64,000 nucleotides of DNA from CAIYZT01 sp031385445 (GCA_031385445.1 JANNBM010000047.1:1-64000); one strand, 5' to 3'; numbered from the stretch's first letter, positions 33,946-43,327 are shown. Notes: generated from the letters alone by a model not told the origin. A program made the numbers and translations.

Positions 33946-35509
33946 CGCCAGGCTGCGCGGCCTGCATGCGCACCTCGGTTGTGGCCTTCAGCGCAAGGAC
34001 AAAGGATTGAAACCGGGCCTGCGCCACTTCACCAAAAAGCCCGGCCCCCGCCGCGGTCAATTCCAGCGTCAGCATCCGCTTTTTGGGTGCCCAAATCAGC
34101 GCCCCCGCCACCGCCGGATCACCGACCGCGAACATCGCGCCAAACCGCATCGCTTTGCCCAAAACCTCGGCATCCTGCAGCTCTTGCTCGCTGAGCAGTC
34201 GGATCAAAGGTTCCAGCCGCGAGCCTGTGCGGCTGTTTTTATAGCGGTGCAGCAGCGCCATCCCCAAAAAGACCCGCCCCGGATGATCAAGCCCGCCAAG
34301 ATTGGCCCGCGTGGCATTGTCAAAACACGCCTCGGCCCGGTAATCCGGATGCGCGCGCCATGTGGTGTCGTGCAAAAGGCAGGCGGCTTTCACCAGTCGC
34401 AACCGCTCTGGTCCGCCGTCCTTGAAGACCGGCAGCAGGAAGTCGTAAAGCTTCTTGCCAAATCCCGGAATGCGCGAGGATGTCTGCTCGGCCATCCGCG
34501 CCGCTTCGATCAACGGATCGCGCGCGCGCAGACGTTCGGGCATCTGTTCATACAGCATGCCCTCGCGGATGCCATATGCCGACACGTCGATCTCGGAGGG
34601 CTTGAGGATGCGAATCATCTCGCGCAGCACTTCGCAGGCCAAAGGCACCAGTTCCATCCGCTCCACACTCGTGCCCGTGCGCCCGCGCAAAACGGCAAGA
34701 TCCGAGGTGGCAAGCCAGTCCAGCGTGTCGAGCAGCGATTTCGGCTGCATCCGGTATTCGTGCAAAACCGTCAGAGGATAGGCGCGACGCTCCATATCCA
34801 GCCGCGCAATCACCCGCCATGAACCGCCCACCAGATAAATGCGCTCCCCTTCGGATTTGATCTTGGCTTGGGCGCTTTTCAGCACCTGCGCGATGGAGGT
34901 GGCGCGTTGTTTGGGATCAGCCGACACCTGCAGCAGCCGGAATGGCCCCAGCGGCGTCGAAATTCGCTGCCCCACCTTTCCGCCGCCGATCCGCGCCAAC
35001 TCCATCGAGTTGCCGCCCATGTCGCACACGATGCCCTTGGCCCCCGGCCACCCCAAAAGCACGCCCTGCGCCGACAACCGCGCCTCTTCGTCCCCGTCGA
35101 CGATCCACATTTTCAAACCGGTTGCCTTCAAGACAACCTCTTGAAAATCGGGCCCATCCGACGCCTCGCGCATCGCGGCGGTCGCGACCACGTTGAGGGG
35201 TTCAATCCCCATGCCCTTGGCCAAAAGCGCAAAACGCCGCAAAGCTGACAGCGCCCGCACCCGCCCTTCAGGGCTAAGTCGGCCGGTCTGCGCCAGCCCC
35301 TTGCCAAGCCCGCACATGATCTTTTCGTTGAAAAAATAGGCTGGGCTGCGCGCCGCGCCGTCGAACACCACCATCCGAACCGAGTTCGAGCCGACATCGA
35401 CCACCCCAACCCGGCTAAGCGCGCGGGCCGATGGATCGTCAAACAGCGGGCGGCCAAAATGGCCCCAGTCATCGTCATTGTCCGCAATTCCTGCAGGGCC
35501 GTCCGTCAT
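33932..35509 (-). CDS. ppx: Exopolyphosphatase (Ppx/GppA family)
   Basis: 525 aa. The ASKHA phosphate loops VDVGSNSVRMVVFDG and CDMGGNSMELARIGGG are intact, with the catalytic Glu in NEKIMCGLGKGL. A C-terminal HD-like domain follows (CLLHDTTWRAHPDYR). It hydrolyses polyphosphate or pppGpp. Encoded 25 nt after ppk, so opposite activities of polyphosphate metabolism are co-transcribed. Confidence 0.93.
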   Translation of the reverse strand: MTDGPAGIADNDDDWGHFGRPLFDDPSARALSRVGVVDVGSNSVRMVVFDGAARSPAYFFNEKIMCGLGKGLAQTGRLSPEGRVRALSALRRFALLAKGMGIEPLNVVATAAMREASDGPDFQEVVLKATGLKMWIVDGDEEARLSAQGVLLGWPGAKGIVCDMGGNSMELARIGGGKVGQRISTPLGPFRLLQVSADPKQRATSIAQVLKSAQAKIKSEGERIYLVGGSWRVIARLDMERRAYPLTVLHEYRMQPKSLLDTLDWLATSDLAVLRGRTGTSVERMELVPLACEVLREMIRILKPSEIDVSAYGIREGMLYEQMPERLRARDPLIEAARMAEQTSSRIPGFGKKLYDFLLPVFKDGGPERLRLVKAACLLHDTTWRAHPDYRAEACFDNATRANLGGLDHPGRVFLGMALLHRYKNSRTGSRLEPLIRLLSEQELQDAEVLGKAMRFGAMFAVGDPAVAGALIWAPKKRMLTLELTAAGAGLFGEVAQARFQSFVLALKATTEVRMQAAQPGDAAV

Positions 35510-35534
35510 CGCGTCTTCCTTCTTTTTGCAGCGC

Positions 35535-37697
35535 TCACGTCAGCCGCTGCACGTCTTTGGCCCCGATCCGGCCACGGCCCGAAAGGGACGGATTGTCCAT
35601 AAAATACCGATGGCAGCTGAACACCTTTTCCGGCGGACGCGAGGTGTCCCGTGTCGCGCCGCCGTCCGGCGCCAGAACCCAGCTGTTCGCCACATCGGCC
35701 ATATTGGCCGCCATGATCTGACCGACGATCTGCGCGCGCACCGTTGGATTGTGAATTTCAACCAGTGTTTCGACCCGCCGCGTCAGATTGCGGCCCATCC
35801 AGTCCGCCGAGGACAGATAGACCCGCGCCTTTTCGCTCGTCACACCCTCGCCCGAGCCAAAGCACATGATGCGGCTGTGTTCCAAAAACCGGCCCACCAC
35901 GGATTTGACCCGGATGTTTTCAGACAGCCCCTTGATCCCCGGACGCAGCCCGCAAATCCCGCGGATCACCAGACTGATCTTCACCCCCGCGTTCGAGGCG
36001 GCATAAAGCGCATCGATCACATCAGGTTCAACCAGCGAGTTCAGCTTGATCCAGATCTCGCCCTTGCGCCCCGCACGGGCATGGTCCGCCTCCGCCCGGA
36101 TCAGCCGCAGAAGCTGCGGTTTCAGGGATATCGGGGCGATGGACAGGTTTTCCAAATCCTCCGGCTGGGCATAGCCGGACAGATAATTGAACACCTTGGT
36201 CGCGTCCCTGCCCAGCGCCGCATCGCAGGTGAAAAACGAAAGGTCCGTGTAAATCCGCGCGGTGATGGGGTGATAATTGCCGGTGCCGTAATGGGTATAG
36301 GTGACCAAATGCTCGCCTTCGCGCCGCACAACCGTGCTGATTTTCGCATGGGTTTTCAGATGCATAAACCCGTAAACCACATGCGCCCCAGCCCGTTCGA
36401 GCCGCCTTGATTGCCGGATATTGGCGGCCTCGTCAAAGCGCGCTTTCAATTCCACCAGTGCCGTCACCGACTTGCCCGCCTCTGCCGCCTCGCACAGGGC
36501 GGTGACGACCGGGCTTTCCTGACTTGTCCGGTACAGCGTCTGTTTGATCGCCAGCACATTGGGGTCCGTCGCCGCCTGCTGCAAAAACCGGATCACCATA
36601 TCGAAAGTCTCATAGGGGTGATGCAGCAGCAGATCCTTTTGCCTGATGGCCGAAAACATGTCGCCTTCGTGGTCCTGCACCCGCTCGGGCACGCGCGGGG
36701 CGAAGGCGGGCCAAAGCAGATCCGGGCGCGACGAAAGCACCAGCTCTTTCAGATCGGACATCCCCAAAAGCCCGCGCACTTCGACAACTTCGCTTTCTGC
36801 AACGCCCAGCTCGTCCATGATCAACGCCCGCAAATCCGCTGGTGCGCCGACCGAAAGCTTCAGCCGGATCACCTCGCCGCGCCGCCGCCGTTTCAGCGCG
36901 GTTTCGAACTCGCGCACCAGATCTTCGGCCTCATCTTCGACCTCCAGGTCGCTGTCGCGCAGCACGCGAAACAGGCAATGCGCCTTTTCCGCATAGCCGG
37001 GGAACAGGTGATGCAGATGGATCAGCAGCACCTCTTCCATCGGCAAATACCGCGCCTCGCCCGGCTTGCCCGGCAAAAGCACAAAGCGCGGAATTTGATG
37101 CGGCACCGGCAAAAGCGCCTTCAGCGGGCGCTTGTCGGTCAGCCGCTCCAGCTCTAGCGCAAGCGAAAAGCCGTTGTTCGGCAGGAAGGGAAACGGATGG
37201 GCCGGATCAATGGCAAGCGGCGACAGGATCGGGAAAACCTTGTTCAGGAAATGTTCGGACAGGAATTTAAGATCGCGCGAGGTCAACTTTGCCCTCGTGC
37301 AAAGCGTGATGCCCTTGTCCTCCATCGCTTTGCGCAGCCGGGTGAAAATCGTCTGCTGCGCCTGCATCAGCCGCCGCGCATCGGCGTTGATCATCGTCAG
37401 TTGCTCGGACGGGCTGCGGCCATCTTCGGACTGAACCGCATTGCCATTGCGCACCAACTGGCGCAGACCAGCGACCCGGACCGTGTAAAATTCGTCCAGA
37501 TTATTGCCCGAAATGGACAAAAACCGCAGCCGTTCCAAGAGCGGCACTTCTTCATGCGTCGCCTCTTCCAGCACCCGCCAATTGAACGCAAGCCAGCTCA
37601 TCTCGCGGTTAAAAAACCGCCTTGGCCCGGCAATCTCTGCCGGGTCCACGAAGACGGGGGCAGGAAACTCTGCCTTCAGGAAATTGGCTTCGGGCAT
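35535..37697 (-). CDS. ppk: Polyphosphate kinase 1
   Basis: 720 aa, four-domain PPK1. N-terminal FFNREMSWLAFNWRVLEEA and SISGNNLDEFYTVRV; phospho-His motif YTHYGTGNYHPITARIYTD; second PLD-like His region KVKS/GRFLEHSRIMCFGSG; ADWMGRNLTRRVE near the end. It builds polyphosphate from ATP in the cytoplasm or at the membrane. Preceded by hda and followed by ppx. Confidence 0.96.
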   Translation of the reverse strand: MPEANFLKAEFPAPVFVDPAEIAGPRRFFNREMSWLAFNWRVLEEATHEEVPLLERLRFLSISGNNLDEFYTVRVAGLRQLVRNGNAVQSEDGRSPSEQLTMINADARRLMQAQQTIFTRLRKAMEDKGITLCTRAKLTSRDLKFLSEHFLNKVFPILSPLAIDPAHPFPFLPNNGFSLALELERLTDKRPLKALLPVPHQIPRFVLLPGKPGEARYLPMEEVLLIHLHHLFPGYAEKAHCLFRVLRDSDLEVEDEAEDLVREFETALKRRRRGEVIRLKLSVGAPADLRALIMDELGVAESEVVEVRGLLGMSDLKELVLSSRPDLLWPAFAPRVPERVQDHEGDMFSAIRQKDLLLHHPYETFDMVIRFLQQAATDPNVLAIKQTLYRTSQESPVVTALCEAAEAGKSVTALVELKARFDEAANIRQSRRLERAGAHVVYGFMHLKTHAKISTVVRREGEHLVTYTHYGTGNYHPITARIYTDLSFFTCDAALGRDATKVFNYLSGYAQPEDLENLSIAPISLKPQLLRLIRAEADHARAGRKGEIWIKLNSLVEPDVIDALYAASNAGVKISLVIRGICGLRPGIKGLSENIRVKSVVGRFLEHSRIMCFGSGEGVTSEKARVYLSSADWMGRNLTRRVETLVEIHNPTVRAQIVGQIMAANMADVANSWVLAPDGGATRDTSRPPEKVFSCHRYFMDNPSLSGRGRIGAKDVQRLT

Positions 37698-37765
37698 GAA
37701 AAGTCCGGGATAAAGGCCGCTTGGCGGCTTATGGGGCGAAAAGGTAACGCTTTGATGTCACTCTT

Positions 37766-38443
37766 TCACTCGCCCGCGCCCAAGTCCAGATTGTCTTCGC
37801 TGCCAAACACATCACCGGCCAAAGTGCGGGAAATCGGTTTGCCAAGGCGCAGCGCGCGCGCGTCAAGATCGGCCACGATCCGCGCCGCCGCCGCCACCGA
37901 ACGCTCCATCCTGGGCAGCAAAAAGCTGATCAGATTGGGCTGAACCTGCACCTGCCGGTCGGCAAACAGCTTCACCAGAACCGCCGCCAGCAGCGCATCA
38001 TCCGGCGGTTGCAGAACGGCCACCGCCATGGATTGCACCCGGCTGACCAGATCAGGCAGGCCAAGCCCCCAATCGCGCGGCGCACACGCCGCCGTGATCA
38101 GCAGCGGCACAGACCGGTTCCACAGATGAAACAGCGCCTCTTCGGCAGGCGCGATCCCCGCCAAAGTGCCCGCATCCTCGATCACGAGCGCGCCGCTGAC
38201 TGATCCCAGATCCAGCATCGCCAAATCCGCCGCCGCCACGATCTGCGCGCCGGCACGGCCCGCCCAGATATGCGCCAAATGGGTTTTACCCGCCCCCTTC
38301 GGCCCGATCAGCAACATCCGCCCCCCCGGCCAATCGCCCCCGATCAGCTGCGCGTAAGCGGTGGCATTGGACGGCGAGGCAAAGAAATCCGCCGCCCCAA
38401 ACGTCTCCGTCCGGCCAAGATCAAAGGCGAGTTGCCCGCTCAA
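37766..38443 (-). CDS. hdaA: DnaA regulatory inactivator Hda/HdaA
   Basis: 225 aa from TTG 38443, whose TTGA overlaps the perM stop. Starts MSGQLAFDLGRTETFGAADFF, typical of alphaproteobacterial HdaA with its beta-clamp-binding QLAFDL. Walker A GPKGAGKTHLAHIW, Walker B-like LVIEDAG, and a C-terminal AAA lid (VSRVQSMAVAVLQPPDD, LPRMERSVAAAARIV). It promotes DnaA-ATP hydrolysis after initiation. A much longer in-frame extension upstream lies inside perM and is not coding. Confidence 0.9.
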   Translation of the reverse strand: MSGQLAFDLGRTETFGAADFFASPSNATAYAQLIGGDWPGGRMLLIGPKGAGKTHLAHIWAGRAGAQIVAAADLAMLDLGSVSGALVIEDAGTLAGIAPAEEALFHLWNRSVPLLITAACAPRDWGLGLPDLVSRVQSMAVAVLQPPDDALLAAVLVKLFADRQVQVQPNLISFLLPRMERSVAAAARIVADLDARALRLGKPISRTLAGDVFGSEDNLDLGAGE

Positions 38444-39522
38444 GCCTGATCCTCGTCTTCGGGAATGCGGCCCGATATGCCCATGTAAAGCTTGCTTTCC
38501 TGATACTGGCCCAGCGCAAAGCGCAGCAAAACCCCCATCGCGGCGGCGACCGGCACCGCAACCAGCAGCCCCACAAACCCAAAGATCGACCCAAATACCG
38601 ACAGCGCAACCATCAGCCAGACCGGATGAAGCCCCACCGATTTTCCCACCATGCGCGGGGTCAGAACATTGCCTTCCAGAAACTGACCAACCCCGAAAAT
38701 CAGCGCGACCAGCCCGATGGACACCCAATCGCCCCAGAACTGAAACAGCGCCAGACCGATGGCCAGCGCCCCGCCAAAAAGCGCACCGATATAGGGAATA
38801 AAGGTGATCGTTCCTGCAATCGCGCCCACGACCAGACCAAATTGCAGCCCAACCGCCATCAGTCCGATCGAATAATAAGCGCCCAGGACCAGACACACCG
38901 AAAGTTGCCCGCGCACAAAAGCCGCCAGCGTGCGGTCAATCTCTTTTGCCAGCAAACGCACGATTTCGGCGTGATCGCGCGGCAGCATTTGATCCACGCG
39001 CGCAACCATGTGGTCCCAGTCGAGCAGCAGGTAAAACGTCACCACCGGCACCACGATCACAAAGACCAGCGCCGAAATCAGCCCCAGCGCCGAGGTCAGC
39101 AGCCCCTGCACCAAAGTGCCGCCTTTGGCCTGTATGGCCGCGCCAATATCGGCAATCGTCTGGCGCATATTGGAGGTCTCATCGGTCAGTTCCGGGAAAC
39201 GCTCGATCAAAAACGCCTCAAACCGCCCCAAAATCTCGGGCGCGGCATTCACCAGCGCGCTGAGCTGTTTGACGAGTGAAGGGATCACCGCGAGCACCAG
39301 CAGCACCACCGCCAGCAGCGCGAAAATTGAGATCACCGAGGTCGCCACCACCCGGCTAAGCCCCAGCCGTTCCAAGCGGTCCGCCACCGGGTCCAGAAAA
39401 TACGCCACCGCCCCGGCCACCAAAAACGGCAGCATCACCGATCCGAGATACCAAAGCGCGACCAGAAAAATCAGCGCCGCCGCACCCCAGGTTTTCGCTT
39501 GAACAGGCGTTGGCAATGACAT
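38440..39522 (-). CDS. AI-2E/PerM family membrane transporter
   Basis: 360 aa, about eight membrane segments. VVPVVTFYLLLDWDHM, GTITFIPYIGALFGG and FLEGNVLTPRMVGKSVGLHPVW are family signatures. Members include TqsA (AI-2 export) and sodium-proton antiporters; the substrate here is unknown. ATG 39522 (MSLPTPVQAKTWG) is chosen by conservation. Overlaps hda by 4 nt, a conserved alphaproteobacterial pairing. Confidence 0.9.
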   Translation of the reverse strand: MSLPTPVQAKTWGAAALIFLVALWYLGSVMLPFLVAGAVAYFLDPVADRLERLGLSRVVATSVISIFALLAVVLLVLAVIPSLVKQLSALVNAAPEILGRFEAFLIERFPELTDETSNMRQTIADIGAAIQAKGGTLVQGLLTSALGLISALVFVIVVPVVTFYLLLDWDHMVARVDQMLPRDHAEIVRLLAKEIDRTLAAFVRGQLSVCLVLGAYYSIGLMAVGLQFGLVVGAIAGTITFIPYIGALFGGALAIGLALFQFWGDWVSIGLVALIFGVGQFLEGNVLTPRMVGKSVGLHPVWLMVALSVFGSIFGFVGLLVAVPVAAAMGVLLRFALGQYQESKLYMGISGRIPEDEDQA

Positions 39523-39579
39523 GGACGGGGCCCTTTTGACTTTGGCCCTATATTGCCCCTGCGGGAGTTTCAAACAAGG

Positions 39580-39603
39580 GGCCGGGCGCACATCGGCCCG
39601 GCC
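39580..39603 (-). terminator. Hairpin after fasciclin gene
   Basis: GGCCGGGC and GCCCGGCC form a perfect 8-bp stem with an 8-nt loop, 9 nt after the stop of the fasciclin gene. The following CCTTGTTTG is only moderately T-rich. Confidence 0.55.
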
Positions 39604-39612
39604 CGCTTTCGC

Positions 39613-40131
39613 TTAATGGCAGGCTGGGCGTGTGCCGGGCAGAAGAACCTTGTCGATCACATGGATCACACCGTTATCAGCCTTGATGTCGGCGATGATG
39701 ACATTGGCCACCGTTCCGGTGCCATCCGCGATGGTCACCTTTCCGCCCTCAGAGGTGATGCAAAGGCGCTGCGCGGTCAGCAGCGGCTTGAAATAGGTCG
39801 ACCCATTCGGAAAATCCGACGCCATCAGCACCCGGTCATCGACGTGATACAGCAGAACATCGGTCAGCTGGCCCTTGTTTTCCGGCAACAGCAAGGTTTC
39901 CACAGTGCCTGCGGGCAGCGCTGCGAAGGCGTCGTTGATCGGCGCGTACACCGTAAAATTGCCCGGCCCGGCCAAGGTATCGGCAAGGCCAGCGGCCGTT
40001 ACTGCGGCAACCAGCGTCGAAAACCGCTCATCAGCGGCGGCGATGGCGGTGATCGATTCGGCCTGCACACTTGATGCGCCGGCAAGCATTGCAAACGTCA
40101 CGGTGGCTGCAAGGCGTTGGACTTTGTTCAT
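39613..40131 (-). CDS. Secreted fasciclin (FAS1) domain protein
   Basis: 172 aa with a signal peptide (about 24 residues, SSVQA-ESI) and one FAS1 domain: FSTLVAAVTAAGLADTLAGPGNFTVYAPINDAFAAL, abbreviated here, then LLYHV and VIHVIDKVLLP. Two Cys, in RLCITSE and RPACH, may pair. FAS1 proteins mediate adhesion or bind at the cell surface. A fasciclin gene (RSP_1409) belongs to the sigma-E regulon of R. sphaeroides, and a matching promoter is present here. Confidence 0.93.
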   Translation of the reverse strand: MNKVQRLAATVTFAMLAGASSVQAESITAIAAADERFSTLVAAVTAAGLADTLAGPGNFTVYAPINDAFAALPAGTVETLLLPENKGQLTDVLLYHVDDRVLMASDFPNGSTYFKPLLTAQRLCITSEGGKVTIADGTGTVANVIIADIKADNGVIHVIDKVLLPGTRPACH

Positions 40132-40177
40132 GCGACTTCCCCTTTATATCATGGCACCGCTCTTCGGATGCGAAAAT

Positions 40178-40205
40178 GATACGCGGCGAACGGGCGAGCG
40201 GCTCA
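40178..40205 (-). promoter_or_regulatory. RpoE (ECF11)-type promoter of fasciclin gene
   Basis: On the minus strand TGAGCC (40200-40205), a 16-nt spacer and CGTATC (40178-40183) match the TGATCC-N16-CGTAW pattern at all but one -35 position. The start of transcription would be about 40 nt upstream of the ATG at 40131. The spacing is identical to the phr promoter at 14471. Confidence 0.6.
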
Positions 40206-40355
40206 CGTCTCTGACAGACAAGTGAAGCGTCGTGATCCTCTCTTTCCGTCTGCCCTTGCCGCGCGCCTTCAGACCACCGGCGTTTGGCTTGCAGGCGCTT
40301 GCCTGCCCCCCGTTCTGGCGCTAGGAACCTTGAACCCATTGCCAAGAGGCCCCCC

Positions 40356-41693
40356 ATGCGCGTTTCTCGTTATTTCCTGCCCGTTCTCAAAGAAAATCCT
40401 GCCGAGGCGCAGATCGTCTCGCACCGCTTTATGCTGCGGGCGGGGATGATCAAACAGCAGGCGGCGGGCATTTATTCGTGGCTGCCGCTGGGCTACCGCG
40501 TGCTCAAGCGGATCGAACAGATCGTGCATGAGGAACAGGCCCGCGCTGGCCACATCCCGCTTTTGATGCCGACGCTGCAACCGGCCGATCTGTGGCGCGA
40601 GTCGGGCCGCTATGATGATTACGGTCAGGAAATGCTGCGCATCACCGACCGTCAGAAGCGCGAGCTTTTGTATGGCCCCACCAACGAAGAGATGATCACC
40701 GACATCTTCCGCAGCCATGTCAGCAGCTACAAAGACCTGCCGTTGACGCTGTACCATATCCAGTGGAAGTTTCGCGACGAAATGCGGCCAAGGTTCGGCG
40801 TGATGCGCGGGCGCGAGTTTCTGATGAAGGACGGCTATAACTTTGATGTCGACAAGCCCGCGGCCTTGCACGCCTATAACCGCCATATGGTCAGCTACTT
40901 GCGCACCTATGAACGCATGGGACTGACCGCGATTCCGATGCGGGCGGATTCGGGGCCGATCGGCGGCGAAGACACGCATGAATTTCTGGTTCTGGCCGAA
41001 ACCGGCGAGTCCGAGGTTTTCTTCGACAGCGCCGTGACCGATCTGAAACTCGGGGCGCGCGAAGTGGACTATGACAACCGCGACGAGGTCGCCGCCGTCT
41101 GCCGCGAGTTCACCACGCTGTACGCCCGCACCGACGAGACGCACGATGCGGCCCTGTTCGACGCGATCCCGGCAGAGCGCCGAAAAGTGGCGCGCGGCAT
41201 CGAAGTGGGGCAGATCTTTTACTTCGGCACCAAATATTCCGAGGCCATGGGGGCCACGGTCGTTACCGCCGATGGCTCCAAGGTTCCGGTGGAAATGGGC
41301 AGCCACGGCATCGGCGTGTCCCGCCTTTTGGGCGCGATCATCGAAGCCAGCCATGACGACAAGGGAATAATCTGGCCCGAGGGCGTGACGCCCTTTCCGG
41401 TTGGCATCGTGAACCTGAAACAAGGCGACGCCGGCACCGACGCCGCCTGCGAGGGCCTGTACAAAGCGCTGACCGCCAAGGGGCTTGAGCCGCTGTATGA
41501 CGACCGAGACGAGCGTGCCGGGGCGAAGTTTGCGACGATGGATCTGATCGGCCTGCCGTGGCGCATCACGGTCGGCCCGCGCGGTCTTGCAAATGGCGTG
41601 GTCGAGCTGACCTCGCGCCGCACCGGGGTGTCAGCCGAGATGTCGGCCGAGGCAGCGGTGGCGCGGATCGCAGAGATTTACGCGGGGGTGTAA
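40356..41693 (+). CDS. proS: Prolyl-tRNA synthetase (short alphaproteobacterial type)
   Basis: 445 aa, lacking the large INS editing domain, as in other alphaproteobacteria. Class II motifs: RAGMIKQQAAGIYSWLPLG, motif 2 FRDEMRPRFGVMRGREFLMKD, motif 3 VEMGSHGIGVSRLLGAI, and a C-terminal anticodon domain. ATG 40356 (MRVSRYFLPVLKENP) is selected; upstream in-frame sequence is not conserved. Convergent with the TetR gene, overlapping it by 16 nt. Confidence 0.97.
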   Translation: MRVSRYFLPVLKENPAEAQIVSHRFMLRAGMIKQQAAGIYSWLPLGYRVLKRIEQIVHEEQARAGHIPLLMPTLQPADLWRESGRYDDYGQEMLRITDRQKRELLYGPTNEEMITDIFRSHVSSYKDLPLTLYHIQWKFRDEMRPRFGVMRGREFLMKDGYNFDVDKPAALHAYNRHMVSYLRTYERMGLTAIPMRADSGPIGGEDTHEFLVLAETGESEVFFDSAVTDLKLGAREVDYDNRDEVAAVCREFTTLYARTDETHDAALFDAIPAERRKVARGIEVGQIFYFGTKYSEAMGATVVTADGSKVPVEMGSHGIGVSRLLGAIIEASHDDKGIIWPEGVTPFPVGIVNLKQGDAGTDAACEGLYKALTAKGLEPLYDDRDERAGAKFATMDLIGLPWRITVGPRGLANGVVELTSRRTGVSAEMSAEAAVARIAEIYAGV

Positions 41694-42229
41694 GCCAGAA
41701 CTCTGGCGCAAAGGTCGCGCGACAGGCTGTCCCGGTCATCGGGGCAGCCCTTTGTAACCCAATCTTCGACCACGGCGAAGATACCTCCGGCCAAAAACAC
41801 GATGGTTCCGGCTTCAACTTTGCGACCGGCCCGGCTCAACTCGGCGGTCAGCAATCCCGCGATGGACTGACGAAATCGTGCTTGAATAACCTGCCCCGCC
41901 GCCGTGCCTTTGGCGCGCTGCATGAAATCGCGGCTGTCGCTGACATGGGCCAGCAGCCAATCCAACGTTCCCAGATGCCCCGGGCGCAAAGGCATCGCCA
42001 GCACCTGCGCCTGCAGGTTGCCGCCAAGCAAGGCAAAGCCCGCGTCCAGCAGATCCTGTTTGGTCTGAAAATGCGCATAGAAGGTTGAGCGCGCCACATC
42101 CGCCCGGTCCGCGATCATCTGAACCGAGATATCGGCCCAGTCCTTTGACTGCATCAGACCAAACAACGCCTGCCACAGGGCAAGGATGCTTTTGCGCGCG
42201 CGCCGGTCCCGGATGGATCTGTCCACCAT
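41678..42229 (-). CDS. TetR-family regulator
   Basis: 183 aa. The helix-turn-helix lies at about 33-55 (WADISVQMIADRADVARSTFYAHF), with the typical following QTKQDLLDAGFALL. The C-terminal ligand domain is short. Divergent from the fatty-acid hydroxylase gene, with a perfect TGTCCG/CGGACA palindrome 14 nt upstream of its start, so it probably represses both genes. Ligand unknown. Confidence 0.9.
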   Translation of the reverse strand: MVDRSIRDRRARKSILALWQALFGLMQSKDWADISVQMIADRADVARSTFYAHFQTKQDLLDAGFALLGGNLQAQVLAMPLRPGHLGTLDWLLAHVSDSRDFMQRAKGTAAGQVIQARFRQSIAGLLTAELSRAGRKVEAGTIVFLAGGIFAVVEDWVTKGCPDDRDSLSRDLCARVLAYTPA

Positions 42230-42242
42230 TTATGCCCCCTTT

Positions 42243-42258
42243 TGTCCGCTAACGGACA
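42243..42258. promoter_or_regulatory. Palindromic operator between TetR and hydroxylase genes
   Basis: TGTCCG-CTAA-CGGACA, a perfect 6-bp inverted repeat with 4-bp centre, 14 nt from the TetR start and about 83 nt from the start of the divergent hydroxylase. The size and position fit a TetR operator. Binding is inferred. Confidence 0.65.
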
Positions 42259-42340
42259 CTTGCGCCACCTCTCGCCATTGGTGAATCGCCGCATTCTCCT
42301 ACAGATGACCGATAACCAACATTTGTACAAGGACATCACA

Positions 42341-43222
42341 ATGCCGCCCAATACACCCCTCCGCAGCCTGGTTCGCTGGGGCCTTTATCCGCTGTCATGG
42401 CTTATTCTGCTGTTCGGGTTTTACCGCATCCTGGTCTGGGGCGAGGATCCCAGCAAAGTCTGGAGCCAGACCACCGGCGGGCTGTTCCCGCTGTATTTTC
42501 TGATCGAATTCACCCTGCCCTATGAAAAACGCTGGGCCATGACCTGGGCCAGCTTCTTCGCCGACCTCAAATTCGCTGTTTCGTCCGGCATCACACTTGT
42601 CGCCATTTCGGCGATATTGGGATATTTCACCATCACCAACGCCGGCACGCATTCCGGCCCCGCCTCCCATTGGCCGATTGCCGTCCAACTCCTTAGTGCA
42701 ATTTTGATCTTTGAGGCGATCAATTATTCGATCCACCGCGCCATGCATCAAATGCGCGGCCCTTTTGGCCGGTTCCTGTGGCGCAGCCATGCCGCACATC
42801 ACCTTCCGCCGCGGCTTTACCTGATCATGCACGCTGTGTTTCACCCGATCAACGCGATCCTGACCCTTGGCCTTGCCATCACGGTGCCGGTCTGGCTGAT
42901 GGGCTATGGCCCTGAAGCGGCGGCGATGTTTCTGATGACGAACGGCATGCATGGGCTGATCAGCCATTTCAATGTCGATATTCGTGCGGGATGGATGAAC
43001 TATCTTTTTGTCGGCCCGGAATTGCACCGCTATCACCATTCGGCCGATATGAAAGACGCGGGCAACTTTGGCGCGACCACGCCGCTGTTCGACATTCTGT
43101 TTGGCAGCTTTGTCTACCACCCCGGGGTTGCGCCCGTTGATCTGGGCGTGGCCGCCACCTCTGACTTGCCGCCCTACGAGCGGTTTTTCAGCGTCATGGC
43201 CCTGCCCTTCCGCGCCCGGTAA
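42341..43222 (+). CDS. Fatty-acid hydroxylase / sterol desaturase family membrane protein
   Basis: 293 aa with about five membrane segments and the three di-iron His clusters: HRAMH, HAAHH and ELHRYHH. ATG 42341 follows AAGGA by 7 nt. Enzymes of this family hydroxylate or desaturate lipids using a non-heme di-iron centre. Divergent TetR regulator and operator suggest induction by a hydrophobic compound. A strong terminator follows. Confidence 0.9.
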   Translation: MPPNTPLRSLVRWGLYPLSWLILLFGFYRILVWGEDPSKVWSQTTGGLFPLYFLIEFTLPYEKRWAMTWASFFADLKFAVSSGITLVAISAILGYFTITNAGTHSGPASHWPIAVQLLSAILIFEAINYSIHRAMHQMRGPFGRFLWRSHAAHHLPPRLYLIMHAVFHPINAILTLGLAITVPVWLMGYGPEAAAMFLMTNGMHGLISHFNVDIRAGWMNYLFVGPELHRYHHSADMKDAGNFGATTPLFDILFGSFVYHPGVAPVDLGVAATSDLPPYERFFSVMALPFRAR

Positions 43223-43227
43223 CACCA

Positions 43228-43260
43228 AAAGACCGCCGGGCATTCTGGCGGTCTTTCTTT
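43228..43260 (+). terminator. Intrinsic terminator of hydroxylase gene
   Basis: AAAGACCGCC (43228-43237) pairs with GGCGGTCTTT (43247-43256) and continues into TCTTTG: a compact stem with U-rich 3' side. Confidence 0.85.
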
Positions 43261-43327
43261 GTCGGGCGGACTGGCGGCGCCGGCCAGTGCGCCCTATCTT
43301 CAGCACAACCCAAACAGGAGCCACCCC

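Noticed and set aside
40233..40238. Forward TGATCC as RpoE promoter for proS
   Set aside because: No CGTA element at 16 nt downstream; probably chance.
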